Assembly (NCBI GenBank): GCA_019637645.1
Contig: JAHBVH010000002.1
Location: forward strand, 121,166 to 185,165
Length of the DNA stretch: 64,000 nt
Origin: Caldilineaceae bacterium
GTDB taxonomy: Bacteria > Chloroflexota > Anaerolineae > Caldilineales > Caldilineaceae
Direction of reading: 5' to 3'
The position numbers and the translations under genes were made by a program. Of this stretch, positions 8,449 through 16,862 are shown in pieces. The notes beneath the pieces were generated by a model. The model was given only the letters and a program-made list of their open reading frames with translations. It was not told where the DNA came from and made no database searches. Each line of letters opens with the position of its first letter. Position 1 is the first letter of the stretch.

Positions 8449-10320
8449 TTACTCTACCCAAATGGGGCTGGACCAAGCCAGATCGCCATTACGCTGCACG
8501 ACCCGCAGATAATAAAAGTCGCCGGGGGCTAACGCGGTTTGGTCGGTAAAGGTAAAACTCACCATGCGCTCATCGGTGGCTATTTGGTGCAAGATCTCAT
8601 TGTTTTTCAACACGGTAACGGCTTCCAACGGCGCGGTGCCGATCACGCGTGCCGACAACTGGCGCGAACCCGTTAGCTTGATTACCTCGCCCATCCAGTG
8701 CCCATTGAGGCGAAAATCAAGCAAGATGCGGTCGGTGGCGGCGTAACAGCGGCGGTGATAGAGGGCATCAAAGACAGCTTCACGCGTGTTCTCCTGCGCG
8801 TAGATGCCAGTTAGGCCATAGGGGCGCGAGCCATAGTTGGGCGTTCCTTTGGTCAGGCTTTGCCGCCGACCGGGCATGCTGGCATGGGTGTCGGAGCTGC
8901 CAAGCAAGCCAAAGCGGAAACCATCGGCCAGCGCAGCTTGGATGCTACTGCCCTCATCGATAGCCCCGCGCGTATAGGGGAGGCCGGGCGCTTCGCTCGA
9001 GAGCATAAAGGAATAGATCTGCACCAGCCGCTCCATCTCTCCCGCCGGATCGACCACCGGCCAGCGTTGCCCCAGCCCTGGTAGATCATGGCGCATGAGA
9101 AGCGCCCCGCCATCGCGTGCTAGCAACGCAACAAAGTCCGCATAGTGGCGGCTGGCTGGGTTGTAGGCGGGATAGTAATTGCCCACCCCTGCCCGAAAGA
9201 GTACATTGAGCGACTGCACTAGATCGCCGGTCCATTCATAGCCCAGAAAGGTTGTGTAGCGCTGGGGTTCGTTGAGCCGTTCGGCGACGGCTGCCATCGC
9301 TTGCCATACAGCCTGACTGACCGAATCATGCTCGGTCAAGGCGCAGACATCGAGAAAGGCCACGGTGCGACCATAGTGATAATAAAACTCAGGCGAGTGG
9401 GTGCCGTCGGTACACCAACTATGGCCGTGTAGATCGGCCCAAAGGAGCTGGGGTTCCACGACTGATATTGTGGCTGGTGCGCCGGTTGGGGGGATGGCCC
9501 GACAATCGGTGGGGTTGCTGGTGCCGGTTAGGGGAAGCGCCGCGGTGTCGCTGGTGGTGACATGGACGCGGTGGACACCCGGCGCAGTAAAGAGAACGCC
9601 ACCGATAAAACGCTTGGACCCGCCATCCTCCGGCGCGAGGGCGAACGTGGTGGTAACCTGTCCCGTACCCTCAACCGTCACCTGGAAATGCCCGCTATAT
9701 CCTTCCACCTGATTGCCATAGCGATCCACCACGGTAATCTGGAGGTCGCTCGGTTGATTGGGTTGGCTTTGTGAAGCAAGATGTACCCAAAGTTTGGCCG
9801 GTGTCGCCGCAATCACCTGTAGCGTGGGCATTTGGCGCTGCTCTACAAAAGTGCCTTGCCCTTGGCGATCCACGGTGCAGAGCAAGCGCCAGTCGCCAAA
9901 GGTGGGGTGATGAACGACTTCGATCCCTGGCCCGCCCTCGCGCTGATCCCCAATGACAACAGTCAGCTCTTCTCCCGCAGCGAGCCCCTCTGGGCAAATT
10001 AGGGTAAAGAAACAGCTCCCTTTTTCTATGACAAGCTGCACTGGTCGCCCAGTGGCGCTCCGGGCCGTCAGATAGCCAATTCCTTGAGGGTTGTTGGTTT
10101 GAAAGTGAACGCGATGATAAAAGATAAAGCCCTTACCCGACATGCCATAGGTGGGCGGTTGCTCATAATAGGGCGATTGGGTGAAGTAGAGACGGATGCG
10201 TGCTTGCCTTGCCAAGGGTACTCGCACGGTCATGGTCAAGGTACAGCTTGTCATCGCTCCACAAACCAAGGGCGCGGTCAAATATACAGAACCTTCAAGT
10301 ACGCTTGTTTCGTCAGTCAT
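8449..10320 (-). CDS. PHP/DUF3604-type metallohydrolase-like protein (623 aa)
   Basis: The N-terminal ~290 residues are beta-rich, with Ig-like stretches such as LQITVVDRYGNQVEGYSGHF. After residue ~300 comes LLWADLHGHSWCTDG, the metal-binding DLHxH...DG signature of PHP domains in DUF3604 proteins. Later CALTEHDSV, MRHDLPG and GSSDTHA supply further His/Asp ligands. The C-terminal ~90 residues form another beta domain (FYYLRVVQRNGDLAWSSPIWVE). Such proteins are predicted metal-dependent hydrolases with poorly known substrates. The frame opens with TTG at 10335, but the first ATG at 10320 is the more likely start. It lies downstream of the binding-protein gene in the same direction. Confidence 0.7.
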   Translation of the reverse strand: MTDETSVLEGSVYLTAPLVCGAMTSCTLTMTVRVPLARQARIRLYFTQSPYYEQPPTYGMSGKGFIFYHRVHFQTNNPQGIGYLTARSATGRPVQLVIEKGSCFFTLICPEGLAAGEELTVVIGDQREGGPGIEVVHHPTFGDWRLLCTVDRQGQGTFVEQRQMPTLQVIAATPAKLWVHLASQSQPNQPSDLQITVVDRYGNQVEGYSGHFQVTVEGTGQVTTTFALAPEDGGSKRFIGGVLFTAPGVHRVHVTTSDTAALPLTGTSNPTDCRAIPPTGAPATISVVEPQLLWADLHGHSWCTDGTHSPEFYYHYGRTVAFLDVCALTEHDSVSQAVWQAMAAVAERLNEPQRYTTFLGYEWTGDLVQSLNVLFRAGVGNYYPAYNPASRHYADFVALLARDGGALLMRHDLPGLGQRWPVVDPAGEMERLVQIYSFMLSSEAPGLPYTRGAIDEGSSIQAALADGFRFGLLGSSDTHASMPGRRQSLTKGTPNYGSRPYGLTGIYAQENTREAVFDALYHRRCYAATDRILLDFRLNGHWMGEVIKLTGSRQLSARVIGTAPLEAVTVLKNNEILHQIATDERMVSFTFTDQTALAPGDFYYLRVVQRNGDLAWSSPIWVE

Positions 10321-10359
10321 GAGATCGTTTGCCAATCGTAAGTAGCCTGTCCAGCTGAA

Positions 10360-10436
10360 AATAGGACGCGGATACAGCGGCTGCGCCGGGGAAACCGGCT
10401 AGAATCTGCGCAAATCCGCTGCATCCGCGTCCTATT
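10360..10436. repeat. Long inverted repeat, GGACGCGGAT family
   Basis: A 21-base arm at 10360-10380 pairs with 10416-10436 with one mismatch. It ends in ATCCGCGTCCTATT, and an inner GCCGG/CCGGC hairpin lies between the arms. CTGAAAATAGGACGCG at its left edge recurs near 58520. It fills the gap between the binding-protein and PHP genes and may weaken readthrough between them. Confidence 0.65.
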
Positions 10437-10444
10437 CCATTGTT

Positions 10445-12175
10445 CTAATGCTCGGCAATCCAGACATCTTGCAGGTTATAGTAGTTGGAGACTTGGCTCT
10501 CATCGAAATTCATGAGCCAAGGCTGTTCCTGCCGCCAACTCTTGATATAGGCCATGGGGATCAAGAGTGCTTGGTCGAGGGTTTTCTGATAGAAAGCCTG
10601 AACCGCTTGGCAGTAATCTGCCGCAGTGGGATCCATCGAGCGAATGGTATCGATCTCTTCATCCCACTCGGGGCTGCTGTAGTGGGTGGCGTTCTGGACG
10701 GTCCAGGTGCCGCTGCGGAAGACATTGCCCAACCAAACGCCTGGATCGGGGAAGGCCGCGCCCGAGCTGGCCGTACGAATGGCAATGGTCTCGGCCCCGT
10801 CGGTGAATTCCGTCTCTTCCTGGTGCATTTCAATGTTTTCGATGCCTAGATTGGTGCGCCACATTTCGGCAATGATCTGGGATGCGCGCTGGCGCGGGGC
10901 ATCGGTTTCCAGGCGCAGGCGGATCTTGGGTACATTGGTGCCATCTGGGCCATAGGCAGATTGGGCAAGATATTCCTTGGCTTTCTCCAGATCAAAGGCA
11001 TAGGGAGCCCAATCATCGGGGCGGCAGTTCATGCCTGGTGGCATGGTCTGGCCATTATCAATCGGAAGTTGCTCACCTTCCCAGGCCACCTGGGCGACGC
11101 TTTCCCAGTCGATGGCATGGAGCAGGGCCTTGCGCAGGTTGAGGTCGTCCGAAGGCTCACGGTCGGTGTAGAAGAACATGGAGAAGAAGGCCCAGACTTG
11201 CTTTTCTTTGAAGGTATCGGGCATGAGTTTGCGCAGATTGACCGCGGCTGGCCCAACGACATAGGCCAGATCCAGCTCTTCATTCTCAAACATCAGACTA
11301 AAGGTTTGGTGGTCGCGCATGGTGATGTTTTCAATGCGCGTGAGCTTGGTTGGTGTTCCCCACCAGTTGGGGTTAGCGACAAAGTTATAGACTCCTTCTG
11401 GCTCGGGGCGCATAGTTTCAAATTTGAAGGGCCCAGAGACGATCAAGTTGGCGGCGTTATCACCATTCCAAACTTGGCTCATGGCTTCGTACTGGGCAGC
11501 ACCGGGCTCGGCCCCTTGTACGACATCGGCATATTGCTCGACGCGGGCTGGCGCGGCGTAGATGGTCGCCATATTGTAGCGGAATGCAGGACCGGGGCGT
11601 TCCAAGGTGATCTGCAAGGTCTGATCATCGACGGCGAGCACGCCTTCGAGGGTCTCCGCGGTACCTTCTTGGAAGGCGGTCCAGCCTTTGATCTGATTAA
11701 AGTTGCTGGATGATGGCCCACTGATGCGATCCGGATGCCAAATAAAATTGTACCAATCGACAATTTGTTGGGCGGTCAGCGGCTCGCCGTCCGACCAAAC
11801 TGCGGCTGGGTTCAGGTGATAGACAAATTCGCTCTGGTCGGCACTGACCTCAAAATTGGTGGCCAGGGCTGGGATAAATTCGCCGTTGCCGTCCACATGC
11901 ATGAGCGGCCAATAGGTGGCACCCGGGAGCCCGGCTGCCCCATAATCCAGCCCGGGCACTGGCCCCTGGCCGGGACCACTGTCAACCGCCATCCGCAAGA
12001 CCTGTTCCGCGGCTGCACCCTCGGGCAAGGCCGCGGATTCGGCCTCGCCAGCCGCTGCCGACGATGCCGCTGGTTCTCCCGCGGCGGGTGTCGCCGTTGG
12101 GGTACAGGCCCCTAGCAAGAGCGCACCAATGATCAGAATACTAAACCAGTAATGCCAATGAACGCGTGCTGTCAT
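10445..12175 (-). CDS. Family 5 extracellular solute-binding lipoprotein (576 aa)
   Basis: This is the substrate-binding component of an Opp/Dpp-type ABC importer. The N-terminus has a basic-hydrophobic signal ending in the lipobox LLLGAC (Cys at about residue 23), followed by a Thr/Pro/Ala-rich tether. The mature part shows family 5 features: VYHLNPAAVWSDGEPLTAQQ, VSGPFKF, LNLRKALLHAIDWESVAQVA and a C-terminal lobe with ALLIPMAYIKSW. A ribosome site AAGGAGA precedes ATG 12175. Permease genes lie just upstream. Family 5 proteins bind peptides but also many oligosaccharides. The neighbouring glycan genes favour a carbohydrate here, by inference. Confidence 0.88.
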   Translation of the reverse strand: MTARVHWHYWFSILIIGALLLGACTPTATPAAGEPAASSAAAGEAESAALPEGAAAEQVLRMAVDSGPGQGPVPGLDYGAAGLPGATYWPLMHVDGNGEFIPALATNFEVSADQSEFVYHLNPAAVWSDGEPLTAQQIVDWYNFIWHPDRISGPSSSNFNQIKGWTAFQEGTAETLEGVLAVDDQTLQITLERPGPAFRYNMATIYAAPARVEQYADVVQGAEPGAAQYEAMSQVWNGDNAANLIVSGPFKFETMRPEPEGVYNFVANPNWWGTPTKLTRIENITMRDHQTFSLMFENEELDLAYVVGPAAVNLRKLMPDTFKEKQVWAFFSMFFYTDREPSDDLNLRKALLHAIDWESVAQVAWEGEQLPIDNGQTMPPGMNCRPDDWAPYAFDLEKAKEYLAQSAYGPDGTNVPKIRLRLETDAPRQRASQIIAEMWRTNLGIENIEMHQEETEFTDGAETIAIRTASSGAAFPDPGVWLGNVFRSGTWTVQNATHYSSPEWDEEIDTIRSMDPTAADYCQAVQAFYQKTLDQALLIPMAYIKSWRQEQPWLMNFDESQVSNYYNLQDVWIAEH

Positions 12176-12194
12176 GAATTGTCTCCTTGGTGAA

Positions 12195-12275
12195 AGTAAA
12201 GAAGAAATGACAGAGGACAGAGGATAGAGGACAGAATCTGAATACTGACCTCTGACGACTGACCTCTGAACTTAC
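12195..12275. repeat. Short direct and inverted repeats (AGAGGACAG, CTGACCTCTGA)
   Basis: AGAGGACAG-like units repeat just after the binding-protein start region, followed by two copies of CTGACCTCTGA. The second group is roughly the reverse complement of the first. No gene fits in this gap between the permease and binding-protein genes. Confidence 0.45.
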
Positions 12276-12282
12276 TATAAAT

Positions 12283-13272
12283 CTACCGCTTTGCCTGTCT
12301 TGGGTTGAGGGCGTCATTTAAGCCGTCGCCAAGAAAGTTGATGCCCAGGGAGATGAGGCCAATGGTGAAACCGGGGACGGCGACCAACCAAGGCCGATAG
12401 CGCCAACTGAGAGCGTTGTCGCGGATCATCGTGCCCCAGCTTGGTTGGGGGGGCTGCACACCGACCCCCAAAAAGCTGAGCGCTGCTTCGGCTACAATGG
12501 CACCTGCAAACCCAAAAGTAACCGCCACAATGATCGGGCCTAACGCGTTGGGGATCAGGTATTGGATCAGAATCCGCCATTGGGGCACACCGATGGCCCG
12601 CGCCCCTTCGACAAATTCTTTCTCGCGTAAGGAGAGAATTTGGCCGCGGATCAGGCGGGCATATCCAGGCCATTGGATAAAGGCCAGCGCACCAAAGACG
12701 ACGATCAGATCGACATAGGCTGGCGTCGCAAAGATGCTCCAGCCCGTGCGAACATAAGTTTGTTCAACCCAGGCAGCCACGGGGGCTCGAAAGGTGGACG
12801 CTACCAGCGAGGCCACCAACAATTGGGGAATTGACATGGTGACATCCACCAGCCGCGCAATGAGCCAATCCACCCAGCCGCCCACAAAGGCCCCGAGCGA
12901 ACCAAGGACGATGCCAACAGTCAGACTCAGGCTGGTGGAGATGATCGCGACAATGCCGGCGGTCCGTGCCCCCCACAGAATGCGACTTAGCATGTCGCGG
13001 CCCAAATCGTCGGTGCCTAGCCAGTAATCCCAACTAGGCGTTTCGGCCACACGGGTCAGATTCTGTTCCATATAGGGATAAGGGGCCACGATCGGCCCAA
13101 AAATAGCCATGAAGAGCAGCCAAGCAAAGATGATCACACCGATCATGGAAAGCTTGCTGCGCACCAAACGCCGCCAGGCGTCGCTCCATAAACTGCGTTG
13201 CCGGGGTGGCTTCTCTAGTTGTAGGTCAAGTTCGTTCTGTTTTCTAACCACGACACGCTCAACTTGCGCCAT
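12283..13272 (-). CDS. Opp/Dpp-type ABC permease, DppC-like (329 aa)
   Basis: This is an inner-membrane permease subunit. An N-terminal OppC_N-like segment (LWSDAWRRLVRSKLSMIGVI) is followed by about five further membrane helices. The EAA loop reads EGARAIGVPQWRILIQ, the contact site for the ATPase. The start is placed at ATG 13272 behind GGGGAAGGG. An in-frame GTG 15 codons upstream is less likely. It sits between the DppB-like permease and the binding lipoprotein in one direction. No ATP-binding subunit gene occurs in this locus, so it must use ATPases encoded elsewhere. Confidence 0.9.
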   Translation of the reverse strand: MAQVERVVVRKQNELDLQLEKPPRQRSLWSDAWRRLVRSKLSMIGVIIFAWLLFMAIFGPIVAPYPYMEQNLTRVAETPSWDYWLGTDDLGRDMLSRILWGARTAGIVAIISTSLSLTVGIVLGSLGAFVGGWVDWLIARLVDVTMSIPQLLVASLVASTFRAPVAAWVEQTYVRTGWSIFATPAYVDLIVVFGALAFIQWPGYARLIRGQILSLREKEFVEGARAIGVPQWRILIQYLIPNALGPIIVAVTFGFAGAIVAEAALSFLGVGVQPPQPSWGTMIRDNALSWRYRPWLVAVPGFTIGLISLGINFLGDGLNDALNPRQAKR

Positions 13273-13353
13273 TGCCCTTCCCCTTGATTGATTTGCGTGG
13301 AATTTTCTAGAGAACACTCAGCGATGGTTTGAAAAAAGGGTAGAAGCAGCCCA

Positions 13354-13385
13354 CACCTAATCGGTTTGCAAAAACCGGTCAGGTG
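13354..13385. repeat. Imperfect palindrome in the dppB-dppC gap
   Basis: Arms CACCTAATCGGTTT and AAACCGGTCAGGTG match at 12 of 14 positions around a four-base loop. It lies in the 260-base gap between the two permease genes, in which no other feature is seen. The centre resembles the perfect palindrome at 6267-6298 (GGTTT/AAACC versus CAGTTTT/AAAACTG). Confidence 0.5.
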
Positions 13386-13532
13386 GATAAGGCACCTTTT
13401 CCAACCATTTCTCAGGTAATGAACGGCTATATCATCCACGAAGAGACGCGAGAAACTAAATACCCCATGGCTTTCTGTCGCTCTTCGTGGAGTAGATCCA
13501 AAAATGGGGGACTGCCTGATCAACTCACTTGT

Positions 13533-14480
13533 TCAATCGTAGGCCACGCGCGGGTCCAACAGGGGGTAGAGTAGATCGATGAACAAGTTGATGATCATAG
13601 TTAATAACGCGGTGAAGATGACAACGCCATAGATAAAGTTGAAATCACGGGAGCCAAGTCCTTGCTCAAAGAGACGACCAAGGCCGGGGAGATTAAAGGC
13701 CAAGTCAATAAAGACCGCTCCCCACATGAAGTCATCTACCATTAAGCCTAGTTGGGTAACGACCGGAATCAGCGAGTTGCGCAACACATGGCGCGTCATC
13801 ACACTTACTTCGCGTAGCCCTTTGGCGCGGGCCGTACGCACATAGTCATTCGCCAACACATCTAACATACCGGCCCGTGTCTGGCGGATCACCACAGCCA
13901 AAGTCCGTAGCGATAACAAGCCCGCGGCCAGCACGAAATGGGGATGGAAAACCCCTTTCCAGCCGCGCGGCACCGTCATGAGATCAAGCCAAAGGACAAA
14001 GACGATCAGCGAGACGGGCACCAGTACATAGACGGGCACGGCGTTGAGAAAGAGGCTGCCGCCCACAATCAAATAATCAACCATGGTGTTGTGAAAGCGC
14101 GCGGCTAAAATGCCGAGCGGAACGCCAACAACGATCAAAATGACAATTGCACCCAAGGCCAATGAACCCGAAACGGGGAGCGCGGCGATAATGCGCGGCA
14201 GCACCGGCGTGGCATCGCGATAGGAATAGCCAAAGCTGCCGTGTAATAGATTGTTAAGATAGGTGCCGAATTGGACCAAAAAGGGGCGATCCAATCCATA
14301 TTGATGGCGGAGATCAGCAATTTGTTCGGGGGTAAAATAGATGCCGCGGGCGGCATTCTCGCGTGCGATAATCATCACCGGATCGACGGGGCCGAGATAG
14401 CCCAGCAGAAAGGTGATAAAGAGCACAATCAACAGGGTGGGGATGAGGATGAACACGCGTCCAATGAAATAGCGCAGCAT
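13533..14480 (-). CDS. Opp/Dpp-type ABC permease, DppB-like (315 aa)
   Basis: This is a six-helix inner-membrane permease. It starts with the typical RYFIGRVFILIPTLLIVLFI segment of DppB proteins, has a periplasmic loop with the family pattern YGLDRPFLVQFGTYL, and an EAA loop ARAKGLREVSVMTRHVLRN. It pairs with the DppC-like protein downstream to form the channel for the binding lipoprotein at 10445-12175. ATG 14480 follows AAGGGTGA. The gene is next downstream of the GntR regulator, separated by an 11-base tandem repeat, and is presumably its target. Confidence 0.9.
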   Translation of the reverse strand: MLRYFIGRVFILIPTLLIVLFITFLLGYLGPVDPVMIIARENAARGIYFTPEQIADLRHQYGLDRPFLVQFGTYLNNLLHGSFGYSYRDATPVLPRIIAALPVSGSLALGAIVILIVVGVPLGILAARFHNTMVDYLIVGGSLFLNAVPVYVLVPVSLIVFVLWLDLMTVPRGWKGVFHPHFVLAAGLLSLRTLAVVIRQTRAGMLDVLANDYVRTARAKGLREVSVMTRHVLRNSLIPVVTQLGLMVDDFMWGAVFIDLAFNLPGLGRLFEQGLGSRDFNFIYGVVIFTALLTMIINLFIDLLYPLLDPRVAYD

Positions 14481-14514
14481 AAACTTTCACCCTTATAGTT
14501 GGCAGTATTCTACG

Positions 14515-14558
14515 ACTATGCTATGACTATGCTATGACTATGCTATGACTATGCTATA
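14515..14558. repeat. Tandem repeat of 11 bases, four copies
   Basis: ACTATGCTATG is repeated at 14515-14525, 14526-14536, 14537-14547 and, with one change, 14548-14558. It sits between the GntR gene and dppB. On the minus strand it yields repeated TAGCATAG. The copies are contiguous without spacers, so it is not a CRISPR array. It may vary in copy number. Confidence 0.85.
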
Positions 14559-14598
14559 CCCAGAAAAATCAGCAGTGGCTTTCCTGGAAATTTCGTAT

Positions 14599-15306
14599 TT
14601 ACTGCTCGTGTGTTGCCTGTTCGATTTGTTTGCGAAAGCGTTGTTCGACATTCCAATGATGGGCGATCAACAACTGGCGCGCTTTGTCTACATCCTTCTG
14701 CCGGAGCGCATCCAGAATCGCAAGGTGATCTTGGGCGGTGCCTGGGGCTAATTCCACCTGCGCGGCCTGCTGATCCACGGCATTTGCCCGTACCTTCCAT
14801 GTAATATCAAAAAGTTGAAGGGCCAAGGCATTCTCCGTCCTTTGATAGAGAAAGGCATGAAAAGCATAATCTGCTTGGGAGCGTGTTGCTATATCTGCAT
14901 CTTTGTGGAGCATCCGCTGCACAATGTTCCCGAGTTCATCCAGATCAGCCGGCGTCAACTTGTTGATAAAATCCTCAACAAAGTAAGCATCCAGCGCTTT
15001 GCGAATCTCGACGATCTGCAAAATATCATCACTGAGAAAAGCGAGCCCATACGAAAGCTCGTTGAGAATGGGGTCAAAGTTAAATTCCCGCATGACACGA
15101 CCGACCCCTTGGCGCGTCTCCACAATCCCTAGCGCTTCTAGGCGGCGAAAGGTCTCACGTACGGCTGATCGCCCCACATGCAGCGCCGTTGCTAACTGTT
15201 CTTCGGTGGGCAGCTTATCGCCTGGTTTGAGGCGATTTTCTGCCATATACTCACGAATACGGCGCTCAATCAGGACGGTCCGATTCGTTTCTTCGAGAGG
15301 TTGCAA
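14599..15306 (-). CDS. FadR-subfamily GntR transcriptional regulator (235 aa)
   Basis: The N-terminal winged helix (residues ~10-75) shows LKPGDKLPTEEQLATALHVG, then SAVRETFRRLEALGIV and RQGVGRVM. The C-terminal helical FCD domain (~95-220) includes EIRKALDAYFVE, DYAFHAFLYQ and HLAILDALRQKD, whose Asp/His residues usually bind a metal and an organic acid effector. No ATG lies before the DNA-binding domain. A TTG at 15306, behind GAGGTG with six-base spacing and just after an in-frame TAG, is the most likely start. It probably controls the importer and catabolic genes downstream and, judging by the operator over its own promoter, itself. The effector is probably a sugar acid. Confidence 0.85.
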   Translation of the reverse strand: MQPLEETNRTVLIERRIREYMAENRLKPGDKLPTEEQLATALHVGRSAVRETFRRLEALGIVETRQGVGRVMREFNFDPILNELSYGLAFLSDDILQIVEIRKALDAYFVEDFINKLTPADLDELGNIVQRMLHKDADIATRSQADYAFHAFLYQRTENALALQLFDITWKVRANAVDQQAAQVELAPGTAQDHLAILDALRQKDVDKARQLLIAHHWNVEQRFRKQIEQATHEQ

Positions 15307-15339
15307 AGCCTACACCTCATTCTTTTTTCGATGATACGC

Positions 15340-15369
15340 CCTCAGTTGTCAGTTGTCTGACAACTGAGG
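15340..15369. promoter_or_regulatory. Probable GntR operator, perfect 13-bp palindrome
   Basis: CCTCAGTTGTCAG and CTGACAACTGAGG flank TTGT. Inside it, TTGTCTGACAA (15353-15363) matches the TNGTnnnACNA pattern known for FadR-type regulators. It overlaps the predicted transcription start of the regulator gene, fitting autorepression. Confidence 0.7.
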
Positions 15370-15374
15370 ATTGC

Positions 15375-15403
15375 AGTATAACACGGAGTTAAAATGGGCG
15401 CAA
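15375..15403 (-). promoter_or_regulatory. Sigma-70-type promoter of the GntR gene
   Basis: On the minus strand, TTGCGC (15403-15398), a 17-base spacer and TATACT (15380-15375). The start would fall near 15368, inside the palindrome at 15340-15369. Confidence 0.65.
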
Positions 15404-15490
15404 ATGGCAAAAATCAGGCAAGCCAGGCTGCTAGCATGGGAATAGCGTAGCCGACCAATGTTATCGTTGTGTTATTTGCCCGCTAAGAAT

Positions 15491-15518
15491 TTGCGTAGAC
15501 GCGCGGTTATAGTAATAT
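15491..15518 (+). promoter_or_regulatory. Weak candidate promoter for the membrane protein gene
   Basis: TTGCGT, 16 bases, TAATAT. It would leave a leader of about 145 bases before ATG 15672. Apart from this and the GntR control sites, nothing is recognised in the 365-base gap 15307-15671. Confidence 0.3.
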
Positions 15519-15671
15519 CGAGGCAACAGAAAAGCGGGATAGGTGGTTGCCTAGCCCAACAATCACGCTTCGCCACGTTACGTCCGTATCGCAATAAAAT
15601 AGACTAGTGCTGGGCTGGCCACCGCGCTGCCATCACTCAGCCATAAGACCACCAAGTCGTTAGAGGGTTGC

Positions 15672-16766
15672 ATGACAGAATCGCTTCCACCCCTTTCGGA
15701 ACGCCGGGCCATCAAGCGGGCACGGGCCGAAACGTATGTGCTTACGACCCTGGTGGCCTTTGCGGCTTCAGTCATTGTGACACGCCTCTACCTGGAGTTG
15801 ACGGGCTACCCCCAAATTGGCCGGGGCAATTTGCACATTGCGCATGTCCTTTGGGGTGGCCTTTTGCTCTATATCGCGGCGCTGCTGCCCCTTACCTTGC
15901 TCAATCGGAGCGCTTTGTTGTGGAGCGCGCTCTGCAATGGGGTAGGTATCGGCCTCTTTATTGACGAAGTGGGGAAGTTCATCACGCGCGATGTCGATTA
16001 TTTCTATCCGCCTGCCGCGCCGATTATTTATGCCTTTTTTCTGCTTAGCGTCTTGCTCTATCTCTTTGTGCGGCGACCGGCGCGTCACAATGCCCGCGCC
16101 GAACTCTACCGCGCGCTGGAAGAAGTGCCGCCCCTGTTAGATGGTGTATTGTTGACGCAGGAACGGGAAGAAATTCTGGCGCGGTTGGCCTATGCTCAAC
16201 AGAGCAGCCACCCCCCGATCGCGGCTTTGGCTACCACCTTGAACCATCATCTGAAGGCCGAACAAGGGACCCTAGCGGTTGGCGCGCCTGGTCTGGTGCA
16301 ACGGCTCCGCCATACCTTGGCCCGTTTGGCCGCGCGATTGGGCCAGCAGCGTCATCGGCGGATTATTCTGGGCTTGGTTGGGCTGCAAGGGTTCTTGGCC
16401 TTGCAGCGGATTTTCCTTCTTGCCCTGATCTTCTGGGTGCCTAGCCTCTTTTCGCAGCCGTTAGGCGAGCTCCTCGTCAACGACCGCGAATTAGGAAGTA
16501 CCGCAGATCTACCCTGGTTTTTCACTCGGCTCGGGTTAGAGATCGCGGTTGGGCTGATTGCCCTCTATGCTTTCACCTTGCTCTGGCGCGACCAGGTGGC
16601 TATGGGGATCAAGGCTGCCATCTTTGGCATTGTGCTCTCCCTCACCACGGTCGTCCTGCTGACCTTCTACCTTGATCAATTTAGCGCAATCACCACGGCG
16701 TTATTTCAATTTGCCCTGTTCTTGTTTTTCGAGCTTTATCGCCAGCTCTATTTGAGTAGTACCTAG
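15672..16766 (+). CDS. Uncharacterised multi-pass membrane protein (364 aa)
   Basis: I do not recognise the family. Hydropathy suggests about eight membrane helices: four in residues ~20-140 (for example TLVAFAASVIVTRLYLEL and APIIYAFFLLSVLLYLFV), a soluble helical stretch of ~90 residues (ELYRALEEVPPLLDGVLLT onward), and four more after residue ~230. The acidic FIDEVGKFITRDVDYFYPP lies between helices three and four. ATG 15672 follows GAGGG. It is the only plus-strand gene between two minus-strand units, so it is transcribed on its own. A link to the sugar genes is not evident. Confidence 0.7.
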   Translation: MTESLPPLSERRAIKRARAETYVLTTLVAFAASVIVTRLYLELTGYPQIGRGNLHIAHVLWGGLLLYIAALLPLTLLNRSALLWSALCNGVGIGLFIDEVGKFITRDVDYFYPPAAPIIYAFFLLSVLLYLFVRRPARHNARAELYRALEEVPPLLDGVLLTQEREEILARLAYAQQSSHPPIAALATTLNHHLKAEQGTLAVGAPGLVQRLRHTLARLAARLGQQRHRRIILGLVGLQGFLALQRIFLLALIFWVPSLFSQPLGELLVNDRELGSTADLPWFFTRLGLEIAVGLIALYAFTLLWRDQVAMGIKAAIFGIVLSLTTVVLLTFYLDQFSAITTALFQFALFLFFELYRQLYLSST

Positions 16767-16862
16767 CGCTGTCAGCTTTATAAAACCGGATAGCTCTAGG
16801 TCTGCCTATTTCGATGCCTCAAGAACGCGTGTGTCCGCCCAACAGGGCAACTTTAAGAAAGC

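Noticed and set aside
10961..11713. Open frame of 250 codons on the plus strand
   Set aside because: It lies fully opposite the family 5 binding-protein gene, which has clear family motifs. The antisense product has no domain.
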